Shown: one piece after another, positions 38,133-50,269 of the stretch
Numbering within the stretch: the first letter of the stretch is position 1
Layout of the letters: each line of letters opens with the position of its first letter
Source of the DNA: Anoplopoma fimbria
Taxonomy: Eukaryota > Chordata > Actinopteri > Perciformes > Anoplopomatidae
Length of the DNA stretch: 64,000 nt
Reading direction: 5' to 3'
Assembly: GCF_027596085.1 (NCBI RefSeq)
Contig: NC_072449.1
Coordinates: 29,295,200-29,359,199 of the forward strand
Made by a program: the position numbers and the translations under genes
The notes under the pieces: generated by a model
The model's database searches: none
The model's input: the letters and a program-made list of their open reading frames with translations, nothing else
Told to the model about the DNA's origin: nothing

Positions 38133-39529
38133 CACACATCCCCTTCCTACCGCAAAACACTTCCACATATTCAGAGATAGAAAAAGGCCGACTCTCTCTC
38201 ATGAGATCAGTCTGCTTTCTTTCCTCGTCCTTCCTCAATACTTCTTCTTCATTCATCTCTCTTTACTTGTGCCATCCTCCTCCTTCTTTCATCCTCCCCA
38301 TATGTGTCTTTCATTACCATCCTCCTCTTCCTTTTTTCCTCCCCATATGTATCTTTCATTACCATCCTCCTCTTCGTCCGTCTCTCCTTTCCTTCCTGCT
38401 CTTCATCCCTCTTGCTTCCTTCCCCGTGTCATACTTCTACTCCTGAGTCCTGCTCCCTTCCTTGCTTCGTCTTCCTCCCCCCTCTTCACTCTCCTCCTTT
38501 ACCATCCTCATCCTTCTCTTTTCTGCTTCAATCTTTCCCTCCTTCTATGACCCACATGTCTGCACGGCCTCTCTTCATCCTCCTCTTCACCTCTTCGTCC
38601 CGTGTTCTCTCCTCCAGTCTATGTGACGTAACCAGTGAAGCAGCTATAATACTATTATCTATAAATACCCCTTCATGTCTCTCACTGTCAAACTAGTTAT
38701 ATTTTCTTCTCTCTGCTGTTCTAGCCAGAGGGATTCCCTCACGTCCCGTCTCTTCCTCTCACATGTAAAGCAGAAGGAAAACTACTTTGAATCAAAACAG
38801 TGAAGTTGGCATATTATAGAGAAACAGTGTAGCGATGCATTAAAATCAGTCAGGAACAGTGTGCAAACTACACAGGGTCACTCAAACTCTCGATGATTAA
38901 GAAGAATAAATAAATGCTCTGTGAAATGTTGAAGGTGAGGAGCAGGAAGCCATATAGATCTCGTTGGTGCTGCAGCTTCATTTTTTCTTTATTTTTTGTT
39001 ATCAAACTTTGTTGATTTTCCAGATATGCATTGGGAGATAACAGCAAAAAAACATTCAGTATGTAATACTGCTGCTGCTGTTGCATTTAACGCTTCTCCT
39101 GCTCGGCTGACGTTGGCATAGCATTTGAAGACAAACACGTACCCCAGTACAAACTACCAGTCAACTAAGACATTAACTAGTTCTAACTTCATTAACTTCT
39201 TTCACCTTTTCTGTAATTTCTCCCTTCCCCTGTTTCTGTCTCACTTCCTAATCTCTCTCTTTGAGATTGAGAGACTTTGTCAGATTTGTTTCCAGAGTCT
39301 CTTTCCTGATTTCATTTCTCAGCCTCATCACTCTCAGGCGTAGATCCGTCTCTCTCATTCTTTCCGTCTCTCTCTCTCTCATCTTGTCCCTTCCCCCAGG
39401 GGGGGGGCGTTTGATGTCGTGTTCTCACCTCCTGTTTAACAGAAAGACGAGAACAGCACCTTCACTCCCCAACACGATCCCCACGTTTGAAATATGGGCA
39501 GTCAAGCGCGTCAGTTTGCCCTCTACATG

Positions 39530-39533
<4 letters not shown>
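38133..39533. other. Pyrimidine-rich unique sequence between the 107-bp repeats
   Basis: 38220-38600 is strongly CT-rich on the plus strand (tcctcctc, cttcctt). The open frames there are low-complexity artefacts. No gene seen. Confidence 0.6.
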
Positions 39534-39574
<41 letters not shown>

Positions 39575-39576
39575 TC

Positions 39577-39683
39577 CAGTCTGCGTGACGTTTGTGATTT
39601 AATTTCTCTGTCAGTTGGGGGGGCTGTAATGATGCACATGATGTTTCCAAATGCCAACATCAGGATATCTTTTTTACAGACAT
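39577..39683. repeat. 107-bp exact direct repeat, copy 2
   Basis: Identical to 38026-38132. Its left edge abuts a (CT)n microsatellite (39534-39576) and its right edge abuts a dispersed teleost repeat. Confidence 0.95.
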
Positions 39684-39689
39684 ATATTT

Positions 39690-39905
39690 GAGTCTGGCTT
39701 CAAAAGCAAGCCAGACCCCATAGACCCTCATGTTAAAATGCCTGCAGCTGGAATAAATATGTTTACAGTCTGGTACAAAAAAAGTTTTTGGGACTCGAAA
39801 TAATATATTTTTTGGAGCCCATAATCCCCGTTCATGACACATGTATGGGGGCTTCACAATGGCTCTTCAGAAACCTATGGGCGACGTCACAAAGATTATG
39901 TCCAT
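39690..39905 (+). mobile_element. Dispersed teleost repeat fragment
   Basis: Contains caagccagaccccatagac, tgtttacagtctggtac and the end ctatgggcgacgtcac, which I recognise as a common teleost repeat; family name not assigned. Confidence 0.5.
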
Positions 39906-40415
39906 ATTATAGACCGTATATAAGAAGTGGACGCAGTCATCTTGACGTCACCCATTGGTTTGTGGACGTTTTTAAAGAAATTAGTTTGTCAGTTTGGCTG
40001 TTGAGATTCTGGTTTATGGCCGTCGCCATCTTTGCTTTTTTGCAACCAATGAATGGAAGTGACCATATTTGGACGACGGAGAAGTGACGTAAAAACACAG
40101 TGTACAGCTCTGGTAGCGACCTGTCAATCACAAGGTAGCCCCGCCCAAAAGCATACCCTGCTTTATGTTCTTTTTTCCCCTAAATGGGATCATAATTTAC
40201 TAAATGAACATCATGCTGTAATAAATAAGGTAATAAACCAAGTGAGAATTTTCATTTTCTCTTACACTGCTATACAATCTGACTTCTTTTTCCAATCGGA
40301 GCAGTCGCCCTCTGCTGGTCAGTAGAGACAATGCACGTTTAAGACACTTCAGAATTGGCTTCACTCTTCAGAACCGTAGGTTGCCTTCTGCTCCATATTT
40401 TATACAGTCTATGGT
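39905..40415 (+). mobile_element. Teleost interspersed repeat, longest copy in window
   Basis: Contains gacgtcacccattggtttgt, gtcaatcacaaggtagcccc, TTACTAAATGAACATCATGC and agtcgccctctgctggtcag in the order seen piecemeal in the copies at 3085, 6487, 34300 and 52070. Confidence 0.65.
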
Positions 40416-41162
40416 AAGAATCCAACATACTTTAATGTGCGTGTTGCCGTCAGCATTCATCAGATATCGGCAAGCTCCACAGGAATAATTGATCTTGCAG
40501 CCATGAAACACAATTACTCTCGCATATGTCTGCCAAGTAAATGACACGCACAAGCAGTGTGACTTATTGTATGTGTGTTTCACCTGATGAAAACGGACAG
40601 ACAGACAAAGCCGGTTTAGAGAGCACCACTTTGGACTTTCAGGCTGATCTTCATGTTGTAAAGGTTGCTGATGCTTCAGCCTAGACTAAAACAGACGAAG
40701 CTAATAAGGAGCTAAACCTCCCCAGTCCGTCTAATAAGAATGTTAACAATGATGGCAATGAAGCTAAACTCTGAGGGGTTTAATAGTGAATAATAACCCA
40801 CTTATTAATGACAGCAGATTAGGGTTTGGTATGAATTAAATATTATTCTCATTGAATTTTCAGCAGAGTCGTATTCTGTGATGATCCCTCTACACATTAA
40901 CATCTACTACTAAAAAAAATAGTTTTAGTGCATACATTTGCTTTATTGTCATGGTTACTCACAAAACCTCACATTGGGTGAGTTGGTGAGTCGAGATTTT
41001 TGCTCAAAAAATGATTTGCACTCATCATTTATCAAAAAAGAAGAAGAGGAGCAGGACAAAGAAGAACATTTTAAAGAGGAGCAGGAAGAAGAAGATGACT
41101 TTGAAGACGAGGAGGAGGTAGAAGAGAATGAGGAAGAAGAAGAAATTTGTTGTACTTTAATG

Positions 41163-41281
<119 letters not shown>

Positions 41282-42169
41282 CAACACAGGTGAAATAACC
41301 CTCACACCACATGAAGCTACACACACACAGCTGGCAACCTGCCGCGGTAGCCCGTTTTAATGTGCGTTTAGCAACACCTCAGTAAGCCGTAAACCAGAGC
41401 TAGGGTCGGCTGTCACTGCAGTGTGTGTGTGTGTGTTTTCTCACAGTCAGGTGTAAATGTGTGGACAGCTGCAGGGCTGTCACTCTCACCTCCTGCTGCC
41501 CTCCCTCTGTTTGTCCTCCCTGTCTCCCCCTCAAACAGTCACCTGTTCAGCCTCGCCTGAGCCCCCGATGACACCAACACGCCGTGGACACAAACATCCT
41601 CCTCCTCCTCTTCTCTTATGAAACAGCACTCTGTTTGTTTGTTTGTTTGATGGCATGTGGACCCCATCTGCTAGGAAAGGCAGGAATACTTAGAGTAGAA
41701 GCCCAGTTTAAAAAAATGTACTTGAAGGGGATTCCATACAGTTCTCTTAAAGTCTGCCTTGAAACACACAGGCAGGTCCTTAACGACAAGTGTCTTGGTC
41801 TTGTTTTTAAATTTACTTTTATTCATACCAATATAACTTTTAAGATAAAGTTTTTGAAGGCAAAAAGCCGCCTTCTTTCTCCATAAATTACAAAGTCCAC
41901 AAAATGATCCACATAGAATTGTATTTCACTTTTTTATACCTTGGAGTTTGAAAAAGCGTTTTACAAACAAAATGTGTAATTTATAAAAAAAAATGATTTG
42001 ATTATTATTATTATATTACGATTGTTATTATTTTATTACCATTATTATTATTATTATTTCTAAGTGCATTACAGGTACAATACATCTTTTTCTGAAACAA
42101 TATATTAAGAAAAGTAGCAATTTATTATTTGTTAAATATCATTCGAACATATAAAGAACAATGAATAAA

Positions 42170-42441
42170 ATGGTAAATGGACTGTACTTGCATAGCGCTT
42201 TTCTAGTCATCCACTCAAAGTGCTTTAACACTACAAGTCATCATTCACCCATTCACACTCTGATGACAGGGGCTACCATGCAAGGTGCCACTTGCCCATC
42301 AGGACTCAGGATCATTCATACCCATTCATTGGGGTGTCTTGCCCAAGGACACATCAACATGGACTACCAGAGCCGGGGATCGAACCACGGATCCTCTGAT
42401 TGAAGGACAAACCAGCTCTACCACTGAGCCGCAGTCGCCCC
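42170..42441 (-). mobile_element. tRNA-derived SINE, near full-length, inverted
   Basis: On the minus strand: GGCTCAGTGGTAGAGCTGG (box A-like), GGTTCGATCCCCGG (box B), gtgtccttgggcaagacacc, gtgtgaatgggtgaatga, and the tail agcgctatgcaagtacagtcc then attta. The tRNA-like head and 3' tail fit the tRNA-SINEs described in fish. Confidence 0.75.
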
Positions 42442-42809
42442 AAAAGCATAATTGCATTCGGCTCCTATACATCAATAGACTTTTGCTATAGGTCTCATTT
42501 TTCCATCTATCATTATGGACTGTGCATGGAAGCAGGGCTGTCCACATACTTTTGACCATATAGTGCATTTGAAAAAAGTTGAAAGTTCTCCACTGTTGAC
42601 TGCAGGACTGTTAAAAAAAGGAGATTTGATTAAAAAACACTAGCATTTTGCTCTCTGTAATGAAATATATATAAATGACAGTTCCTATAATGCTATACTG
42701 ACAAAAAGCGTGATATCCCAGATGACGCTGAGCTGGACCTCGTCTGAGAGAGAGAGCCAATGTGATGAGCAGTGTGTAATAATGGCCGCCGCTGTGTGTT
42801 TGTGTGCAG

Positions 42810-42874
42810 GCTGCAGATCCAAGCTGCCTCGTCGCCTTTCCGTGAGAGGAGCCACCCAGACACGACGTTCACAG
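42810..42874 (+). other. pak1: Candidate untranslated exon within pak1 intron 1
   Basis: 65 bases bounded by gtttgtgtgcag and the consensus donor ACAG/GTAAGG at 42875. GC-richer than its surroundings and not an obvious repeat. PAK1 genes have non-coding 5' exons, so it may be an alternative or second 5' UTR exon. Based on splice-site quality only. Confidence 0.35.
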
Positions 42875-43625
42875 GTAAGGTCGGCTGCTGTGATTCTGTG
42901 TGGGACTCTGGCAAAAAAGACAAGCACTTTTATTCAGATAATGTGGCCTTTAAGCCTGTGTTTACCAAGTCAATTTCTGGTTTACACTATGACATGGCTC
43001 CAAATAATAAAAAATGAAAAAACACGTACACAACCTCTCTTTGAGTATCAGGTGCTGTGAACCTTTAAGGCCACAATATGTTTTTGTTGCTGGATGTTCT
43101 GGCTGGTGTTAAGTGGAATTAAATACTTTATTATTCCTCAAAGCTAAGTTACAGTTTTCTTTAATATGATAACTTATAATTGTTTTATTTTAACTTTTGC
43201 CAGCGCGTGAATTGTGAACCCTTTTTAGTTCCTTGTGTGTTTTGTGCTTCACAACTTGCCGCCACCGGTTATTTTCTATGAAGCATTATCCGTCTAGTTT
43301 AAGGACTGAAAATAGAGACAGATATAATCTGTGACAAAACATGAGCATGTCCAGACTTTGTGCCAGTTTGGTTGAGAGTACAAGGCCCATATTAAAATGT
43401 TAACCACTGTTTAGGGCTGTACTGCTTCTACCTTTGTCCTGGCCGTTGAGATATAAAAGCATAAACCATGAAATGCTGATTTTCATAAATTTGATTAAAC
43501 ATTTTTAATATTAACATCAGCATTTATGTGTTCCATCACAGTCACTTAGTTTACAGCTCAAAAAACATGTTCAAGTGTGCAGCTCCTCTTTAAATCTGGT
43601 ATGCATCAGTGAATATGTTGACCAA

Positions 43626-44034
43626 CTAAGGGGCCGTTCACATGCCAGCCATGCTGCTTTCATCACATTATCTGAGGGTTTGTTGCGCTACTGATGCGCC
43701 TGCTGATGACAGTGATGATGAAGTTGTGTTAATTTAGCAGTAAGCCACACTGACTAAACAAAAAAAGGAAAAATGGATTTCCAGCAATTGTAAATCACTC
43801 AAAGTAGCTTTACTGCTCGATTTGTCTGTGAAATTGCGACCGGATGTTGTGACGTCCTTGGACGTAGAGGTTGAAGCAAGTAAAATACTCCATGGGACGG
43901 ACAGTAAAGCTCCGGGAAAGTCCTGAACTAAAATGCAGCTGTCGTTCCCTGGTCGCGCTGTGAAAAATAAGCGCTTGAAAAAGCAACAATGGATTTAAGG
44001 GCGCAAGAAACGTGACATTTGAACGGCCCCTTAG
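43626..44034. mobile_element. MITE with CTAAGGGGCCGTTCA inverted ends
   Basis: Both ends carry CTAAGGGGCCGTTCA in inverted orientation (409 bp apart, outer to outer). Flanks GTTGACCA and GTTGTCTA agree at 6 of 8, so the superfamily (hAT or PIF/Harbinger) is unsure. Confidence 0.6.
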
Positions 44035-44655
44035 GTTGTCTAGTAACAAAATCAAACAAGCGAGGTACAAAATGTCTCTGACTGGAGATATCTGAAGACA
44101 TCTTTGTTTTCAATGTTGCAGTTGCTTTTTAAACGTCTGACAAAACCTAAAGTGAGCTATACATTGGTGCATCTCTACAACATTTTTAAAAGAGTTGTTG
44201 GTGTCTTTGGCAGTTCCGTGTATTTCTCCCCATTCAGTTTATTGTAGCTGACATCTGCGAAACAAAAAGCTTAGATAAGACGAAACAAAAGCCAGTTAAT
44301 TACTAACTGCCGAATGTTCAGTTTATCCAAGATAATCTAAGGGTATTTATTAAACATTAGCGTTTCCTCTCTAATTCCTCGCAACACTGATTTTAAAGGG
44401 CTCCCTGGCTCTGGAGCAGGTTTCCCTGCAGACCGGTTCATTGGATCGTTTGTCATTTTCAGAGAGAAACCTCACTGAGAAGAAACCAGAGTGTTTCACA
44501 TTATGTAAGGTGGCTGTGATGGGATGTGGCCCGACGGCTCCCAGCGTGCACTGCGGCCTCCATTATTTATGGGGTTGCCATAGTAATGGGGGCTAGGGCG
44601 GGGCGGAGTCTGACAGCTGGTAGATCAGGATGGAGACAACCCCCACCTTTAAGCA

Positions 44656-44660
<5 letters not shown>

Positions 44661-44707
<47 letters not shown>
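44661..44707. repeat. (GT)n microsatellite
   Basis: About 23 units. Confidence 0.97.
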
Positions 44708-44708
<1 letters not shown>

Positions 44709-44783
44709 CGGTGGGGGGTTGTGTGTGTGGGCTCATGAGAACTCTGAGGGTTTGCAATGTATTTTTTATGTACTGCATCATTG

Positions 44784-44922
<139 letters not shown>

Positions 44923-44929
44923 GGGAGTA

Positions 44930-46230
44930 ATGCCACATTGTGTGAGTATTTGCAATGTACAATTGTAGGCCTGATAGGATAAAATCTTTAAACGTTTATT
45001 TCTTTCAGTACATTCTCTGATAATGTTATGAGAACTTCTTTTTAGATAAAACAGAAATGACTCAAAGTCAAAGAGCTTCATCACATTGATGCAGAAATCA
45101 TTGAAATAAATCCAGTAATACCATGAAGCAGTCCTGCATGTTGATTTGCAGCATAGCCCACTGTACCACTGTAGTCCAGCAGCCTGGGAGGGAGGGACAC
45201 GTCGCTGACTGAGACGGCCAGCATCACTGGGTTAGATAGCTAGCTAGCCTTGCTAGCTTATTTGTTCGTGCTATAGAAACTAAACTGTGAAAACTCTGCA
45301 CAGCAATGGCTTGTTCATCAACCTGCTGCTTTTACTTAATATTTCTCTTTCGTTTTGTTTTGACAAGTTGTGATTTTAACAAGTTTTATTAAAATAGGTA
45401 AAAAAAAATGACGATCACGAGAGAATCAAACTCGTGGCAAACTAACCTCCCTCCAAAATACGGCGTTAACTTCTAACTCACCAATTTAAGGATCTTTTCA
45501 AGTTATGTTAGGTTTACATTGTCTTTATTACAGTATTAGCTCTCATGTTGGTCTCCCACAAATATCATAAATATCAGATATTACAAATTGCACTGCCAAA
45601 AAACATAATCAACAATCAGTCCACTTGATTCCTCAAATCCAAGACCTGGATTCCTCACTATATCATGTTCAGTCTAACTTTGTGTGGTTGGCGATCCTGT
45701 ATACAGGCACAAGTCTGTGGTCTTTATCAGTCCTGATCATGTGATGCATCGCCATCCTTGCAGAAACAGAAAAAATGTGTTTGCTGACAGAGAGGGTGAA
45801 AGTGTGAAGTGAGCCGTGAAATCTATTTCTGCTCTTTTCTTATTTGGTGTAGCGTCGTGCTGCTGCTGGTGATGATGCTCTGTTTCTAGCTTTACCAGGA
45901 ATCACATTACACATACACACGCATACGCACACCCCAATTTATGTGCATCAGACATCCATTTGTAAGCTATAGCACACACTCCACCTTATACAAAATATAA
46001 GACACACACACACACACACACATCTACATCTACAGTAAACACATCTAGGGATGACAAGGGAACAGATACTTCGGTAGCAAGGCGATGCCAAAACTCTGGA
46101 CACATTATGTACTTTTCTTTTCGGGGCTTTAAACTCATGAGGCCCTGGTGTCTCAGCTCAATAGAACATTTTCCTGAGAACGCTACGTTGTGAACAACAA
46201 ATCTGTGTTGAAATCAGCAGGAGGAGAGCT
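44930..46230. other. pak1 intron 1, no gene seen
   Basis: Unique AT-rich sequence with a short AC run at 46003-46022. Confidence 0.6.
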
Positions 46231-46231
46231 A

Positions 46232-46284
46232 GTTAACGTTAGCTGTTAGCAGCCGTGTTAACTGAACTAACAGCTAACGTTAAC
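46232..46284. repeat. Perfect inverted repeat, 18-bp arms, 17-base loop
   Basis: GTTAACGTTAGCTGTTAG at 46232-46249 and its exact reverse complement at 46267-46284. Confidence 0.93.
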
Positions 46285-46327
46285 AGAGGTTGCATTTAGA
46301 TACATTATGATGTGTTTAAGTTCTATT

Positions 46328-46331
<4 letters not shown>

Positions 46332-46389
<58 letters not shown>
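46332..46389. repeat. (GA)n microsatellite
   Basis: About 29 AG units. Confidence 0.97.
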
Positions 46390-46392
<3 letters not shown>

Positions 46393-46490
46393 TTTGCCTG
46401 AATTCCAGTGGACTCATGTTGCTACTCAGCTTTCTCTCTATTCTTTGATCCCTCACTCTTTTATTCTCCTCTGGCCCCCTCATGCCCCCT

Positions 46491-46526
<36 letters not shown>

Positions 46527-47087
46527 AGTATCTCTCTCTCCTCTTACTTTGAGTTTCTTTCAGCGTGGCTCCCGCTGTTCCTCTTACTCCGTTTTACTTT
46601 GTCCTCTTTTTTGTCTCGTTCTTCTATTTGTTCTCATTGTTGGATAACTCAGACCAGACAGATTCATCTTTTTTTACATTTTTACTTTTCCTTCTGCCAC
46701 ACATACATTCACACGATAAATAGCTGGGAGAAGAAATCTTTACAGACGGATTAAATGGCGTGACAAGGGAAAGACAAAAAATATAAGCGTGAATGAAATA
46801 GAGACACAGAGAGAGAGAGAGCTGCTTTCACAGTTTAAAGAGTTACAATTGGCCATTTGAGGAACTGCAGCTCTTGGTATTTCTGTGTTGGCTCTATTTC
46901 TTGCATATTAATACAGCATAAGATTGATTTAGTCGTGATATTGGCCTGTCGGCGGGCCGAAACGGCTGGTAGACCTACAGATTAGATCTAAGCTGAAGAT
47001 AAGACGGGAGCTGCTGAGTAGGGGAGCTGACATCCAGCTGTAAATAAGGATACACCCTCCTCCACCTTTTATATACCATGTATAGGG

Positions 47088-47088
<1 letters not shown>

Positions 47089-47166
<78 letters not shown>
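47089..47166. repeat. (AC)n microsatellite
   Basis: 39 AC units. Confidence 0.97.
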
Positions 47167-47169
<3 letters not shown>

Positions 47170-47171
<2 letters not shown>

Positions 47172-48315
47172 GCTTTGTAGTAAACATGTAAGAATCTTCT
47201 TCTATAAGCTATTGGATGCCACCACTGATTTATCTCCACTGCAGCGTGAATGGGTGTGTGTGTGTGTGTTGCATCTATCATGTTTATGACTCACATTATG
47301 CTTTTCCAACTGCCGTGTGCGTGTGCGTGTGTGTGTGTGTGTGTGCGTGTGTGTGTTGATTTCAATCATGGAACAGTATAGAGCAGAGTGTGAATCATTG
47401 TTGCTGACTGGACTTCTGATGGTTTTGTGTGTGTGTGTGTGTGTTAAGCCTATTAACATCATTTAGAGGATGGACTTGTCACTCAAGGCTTTGCAATGCA
47501 CCCTGGGATTGCGTCGAAACACCTGACACTGGCATTGGGAGAGCGTCTTCAACTGTCTTGTCGTCTTGTGCAGTCCTCTTTTTAAAATGTTTTTTAATCT
47601 CTGTTTTCTTTATATATCTTTTGCCTGTTGGCTGTTTTCTTCCACTCTTTCAATAATAATCAATAATGTCACCTTCAGTATTTATACCAAGTAGCTCATA
47701 GTGGGCTATAAATGGTATTTCAAAGTGTCAGATATATATTTAGTAAACATTTAGGTAAATACGTTTTTATAATTGCCGACATTAAAACTTGATCGGGACA
47801 TCCCAATTAATCACAGGCAGTGAGTCAACGCTGACCAATGAAAGCCGCTGATTCAGACCTCTGCTGTTGTGTCAGCAGGGCTTAGTTGAATAATGGTTTA
47901 AGGATTTCCGTATTGCTCTGGCCTTCCTTGTTGGACTGAGTTTACATTCATGTTCCATTTGTGTACGTGACGGAATATTCTGACAGTTATTACTACACAG
48001 TCCTGCTTGATCATCTATGGCTGCTGCAGCTAAAATCTTTTTTCTAAATGCTTGTGAGAGTATGAAGCCAATGTCGATTTTAAATCCTAGGGTCATTAAG
48101 TTGTTAACTGTCAATATTAACTGTCATCTTTCTTCCTGGCATTTTCACTCCGGCTCTTCTGCTTTTTGTTAAAAACCAATCGGGTCTTAGCAGACAGTGG
48201 CTCAACTCCGACCAATCACAGGCGCAGTCTCATAAACCAAGAGGAGAGGAAAACATGCGTTTTTTAATGATGGCCATATACCCTTCATATCTTGAACATT
48301 GGGTGTCGTTTCATT
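47170..48315. other. pak1 intron 1, no gene seen
   Basis: Short GT stretches at 47250-47268, 47320-47356 and 47427-47444; otherwise unique. Confidence 0.6.
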
Positions 48316-48323
48316 ACAGGTTA

Positions 48324-49224
48324 TAGGGCTGTGTTCAAAAAATCGATCCGCGATCCGATATCGATTCACGCTCAAAAAGCACGATATCGATCCAAAAATG
48401 TCTGGATCGATCTTTTCCAGGTGACTAAAGGCACTATTTTCTTTGACGCGCAAGGCGCACTATAAAAAGCGAGTGCCCGCTAAACGAAACCGAAACTTAA
48501 GCTAGCGAGATGGCTGAAGCGGCACCACTGACATCACCTTCTGGAATGAAGGCTGATGTTTGGCAAAACTTCGGATTCAGACGTTACGAGGACAAAGACG
48601 AACTAGACAGAACAAAAGCAGTGTGCAAACTGTGTCAGACAGAGGTAAAATATAGTGCTCAAAGGAGCTGCCTCACTCCACAGCATGTTGACCAGCTCCT
48701 TTTTCTCCAGAAAAATTACACAATTCCTGAAGACTAGGACTCTTCTCAGTCAGGCATAATTTTTTCACTTTGTTCTTGTGGCTGAGCTGGTTGGTTAGTT
48801 CCTGTCTATTGTTTTACTCCTGCCATGGGTAGGCCTATGTTATTACCATCTAGCACACTTATAATAAGTTTTCTAATATAGAGGGCCATTTAATTGTAAT
48901 TTATTTATATTTTATTTGGTCATTGTTGTTTAGTTCTGGTCATTGTTTTAATTCTGCCATGGATATGTTACTTAAATTTCAAATAATACTTGGATTTTTG
49001 TCTAAAATAAATACTTGATTCTTGACTCTTCTCTCTCTGTGTCCCTCTTACACGTACACAGATACAATCACAAACACATGGAGCTGTTTTGTCTATGGGA
49101 CAGTATTTATTTGCATTATGTCTGTAAATAGATCGATATCGAATCGAATCGGATCGAATCGGATCGTGACCTTATGAATCGGAATCGGATCGATCCAGGA
49201 AATTCGGATCGATTCCCAGCCCTA
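48324..49224 (+). mobile_element. Internally deleted hAT transposon (BED-finger transposase) with perfect 8-bp TSD
   Basis: 901 bp. Ends TAGGGCTG and CAGCCCTA, with subterminal atcgatcc / ggatcgat clusters at both sides. Flanked by identical ACAGGTTA at 48316-48323 and 49225-49232. It carries a remnant transposase ORF (48510-48737). Confidence 0.88.
48510..48737 (+). pseudogene. hAT transposase remnant, N-terminal BED finger fused to C-terminal tail
   Basis: A 75-codon ORF. Its first part (VWQNFGFRRYEDKDE, then KAVCKLCQTEVKYS) is the start of a BED-type zinc finger as in ZBED-like hAT transposases, with the first Cys pair (CKLC) present. It then jumps to CLTPQHVDQLLFLQKNY, which looks like the C-terminal end of the hAT dimerisation region. 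The second zinc-ligand pair and the whole RNase H-like catalytic core are absent, so the product cannot be an active transposase. Confidence 0.75.
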
Positions 49225-49232
49225 ACAGGTTA

Positions 49233-49950
49233 GGATAACATTCAGCTAGGTGTTGATGGACAAAATTTGACTGTTGATGTTGTGTCTTGATAAAAAAATA
49301 CCAGAGGAATTACATTTTTGGAAATGGCTTCTTAAATTAAGAGCATTGCACAGTGAGCGATAGATAATCTGAATTAAAGAAGCTGTTGTTTACCTCGAAC
49401 ATTATGCTACGCTGCAGGCCAACTGCATAAGTCGGCTGCGTATATGGAAAATTTACAAATGAAAATAGAAATCATGTCCTTAATTGGCCTTTTATTTCAA
49501 ATTTTACAAAATCTTCCAACTTGAAGGTTTAGTTTCCTGCTCAGAAAAGTAGTCATTGTGGCTAGCAGAGAAACATGTTTGTGTGTGCTTTGCAAGTAGT
49601 ATAACAGTTTTATTTTTAGTACAACAGTTTACATTTAAATGTATTCAAAATATGATGAACACAAAGTGCTTGTTTCCCTTAAAGGTTCTAGATACGCAAT
49701 TCAGAGCATATCTTTTGCTCCGGCGGCTAGGAGCTAACAGTGCTAAGAGTGGTCAACACACACACACACACACACACACCTGTGCTCTAACTTTATCTCA
49801 TTTAACAGACAGAGGCACCACCTATTGACCTAATAGTACTACAACAAAACCACAGTACATTTTACAGTATTTACACCAGTTAATACCGTTTAATTGATGT
49901 ATTATATATAATTGAATCGATAACAGGGATTTAACATTGATCATCTATAA
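49233..49950. other. pak1 intron 1, no gene seen
   Basis: AT-rich; a short (AC)n at 49755-49778. Confidence 0.6.
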
Positions 49951-50008
49951 ATAAGATAAGATAAGATAAGATAATCCTTTATTAGTCCCGCAGCGGGGAA
50001 ATTTGCAA
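49951..50008 (-). mobile_element. LINE 3' tail, inverted (L2/CR1-like)
   Basis: AGATA repeats followed by aatcctttattagtcccgc and AGCGGGGAAATTTGC, the reverse complement of the module at 2781. Confidence 0.7.
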
Positions 50009-50182
50009 TTGTCTCCCCAAAATCAGGATCAGATTATCTTAGTTGATCTGTATGTTATATTTAATAAGTGAATTTCTTATTTTTCCTGCTTAAAGGAAAT
50101 CATCACATTTTGCAAATAACTAAATATTTCTTTTTGACAGCAGAGAAGTTAGAGGAAACACACCGGCTGGTTGTGTGTATAT

Positions 50183-50208
50183 ATGTGTGTGTGTGTGTGT
50201 GTGTGTGG

Positions 50209-50247
<39 letters not shown>

Positions 50248-50262
50248 CGTGTGTGTGCGCGT
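50183..50262. repeat. Interrupted (GT)n microsatellite
   Basis: GT repeat interrupted twice by gggc. Confidence 0.95.
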
Positions 50263-50269
50263 GGCCTTA

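Noticed and set aside
37984..38256. 90-codon minus-strand frame with CDVCKK, suggesting a small zinc-binding protein
   Set aside because: About a third of it is the 107-bp duplicated non-coding segment. There is no splice or homology support, and the second copy reads into a GA microsatellite.
42710..43060. Protein-coding exon around the candidate 5' UTR exon
   Set aside because: Two overlapping frames are open but neither resembles any known protein. Only the splice sites of the inner 65 bases look meaningful.
48510..48737. A domesticated ZBED-type host gene
   Set aside because: It lies wholly inside an element with matching ends and a perfect 8-bp TSD, and lacks the second zinc-ligand pair and the catalytic core, so it is a transposon remnant.
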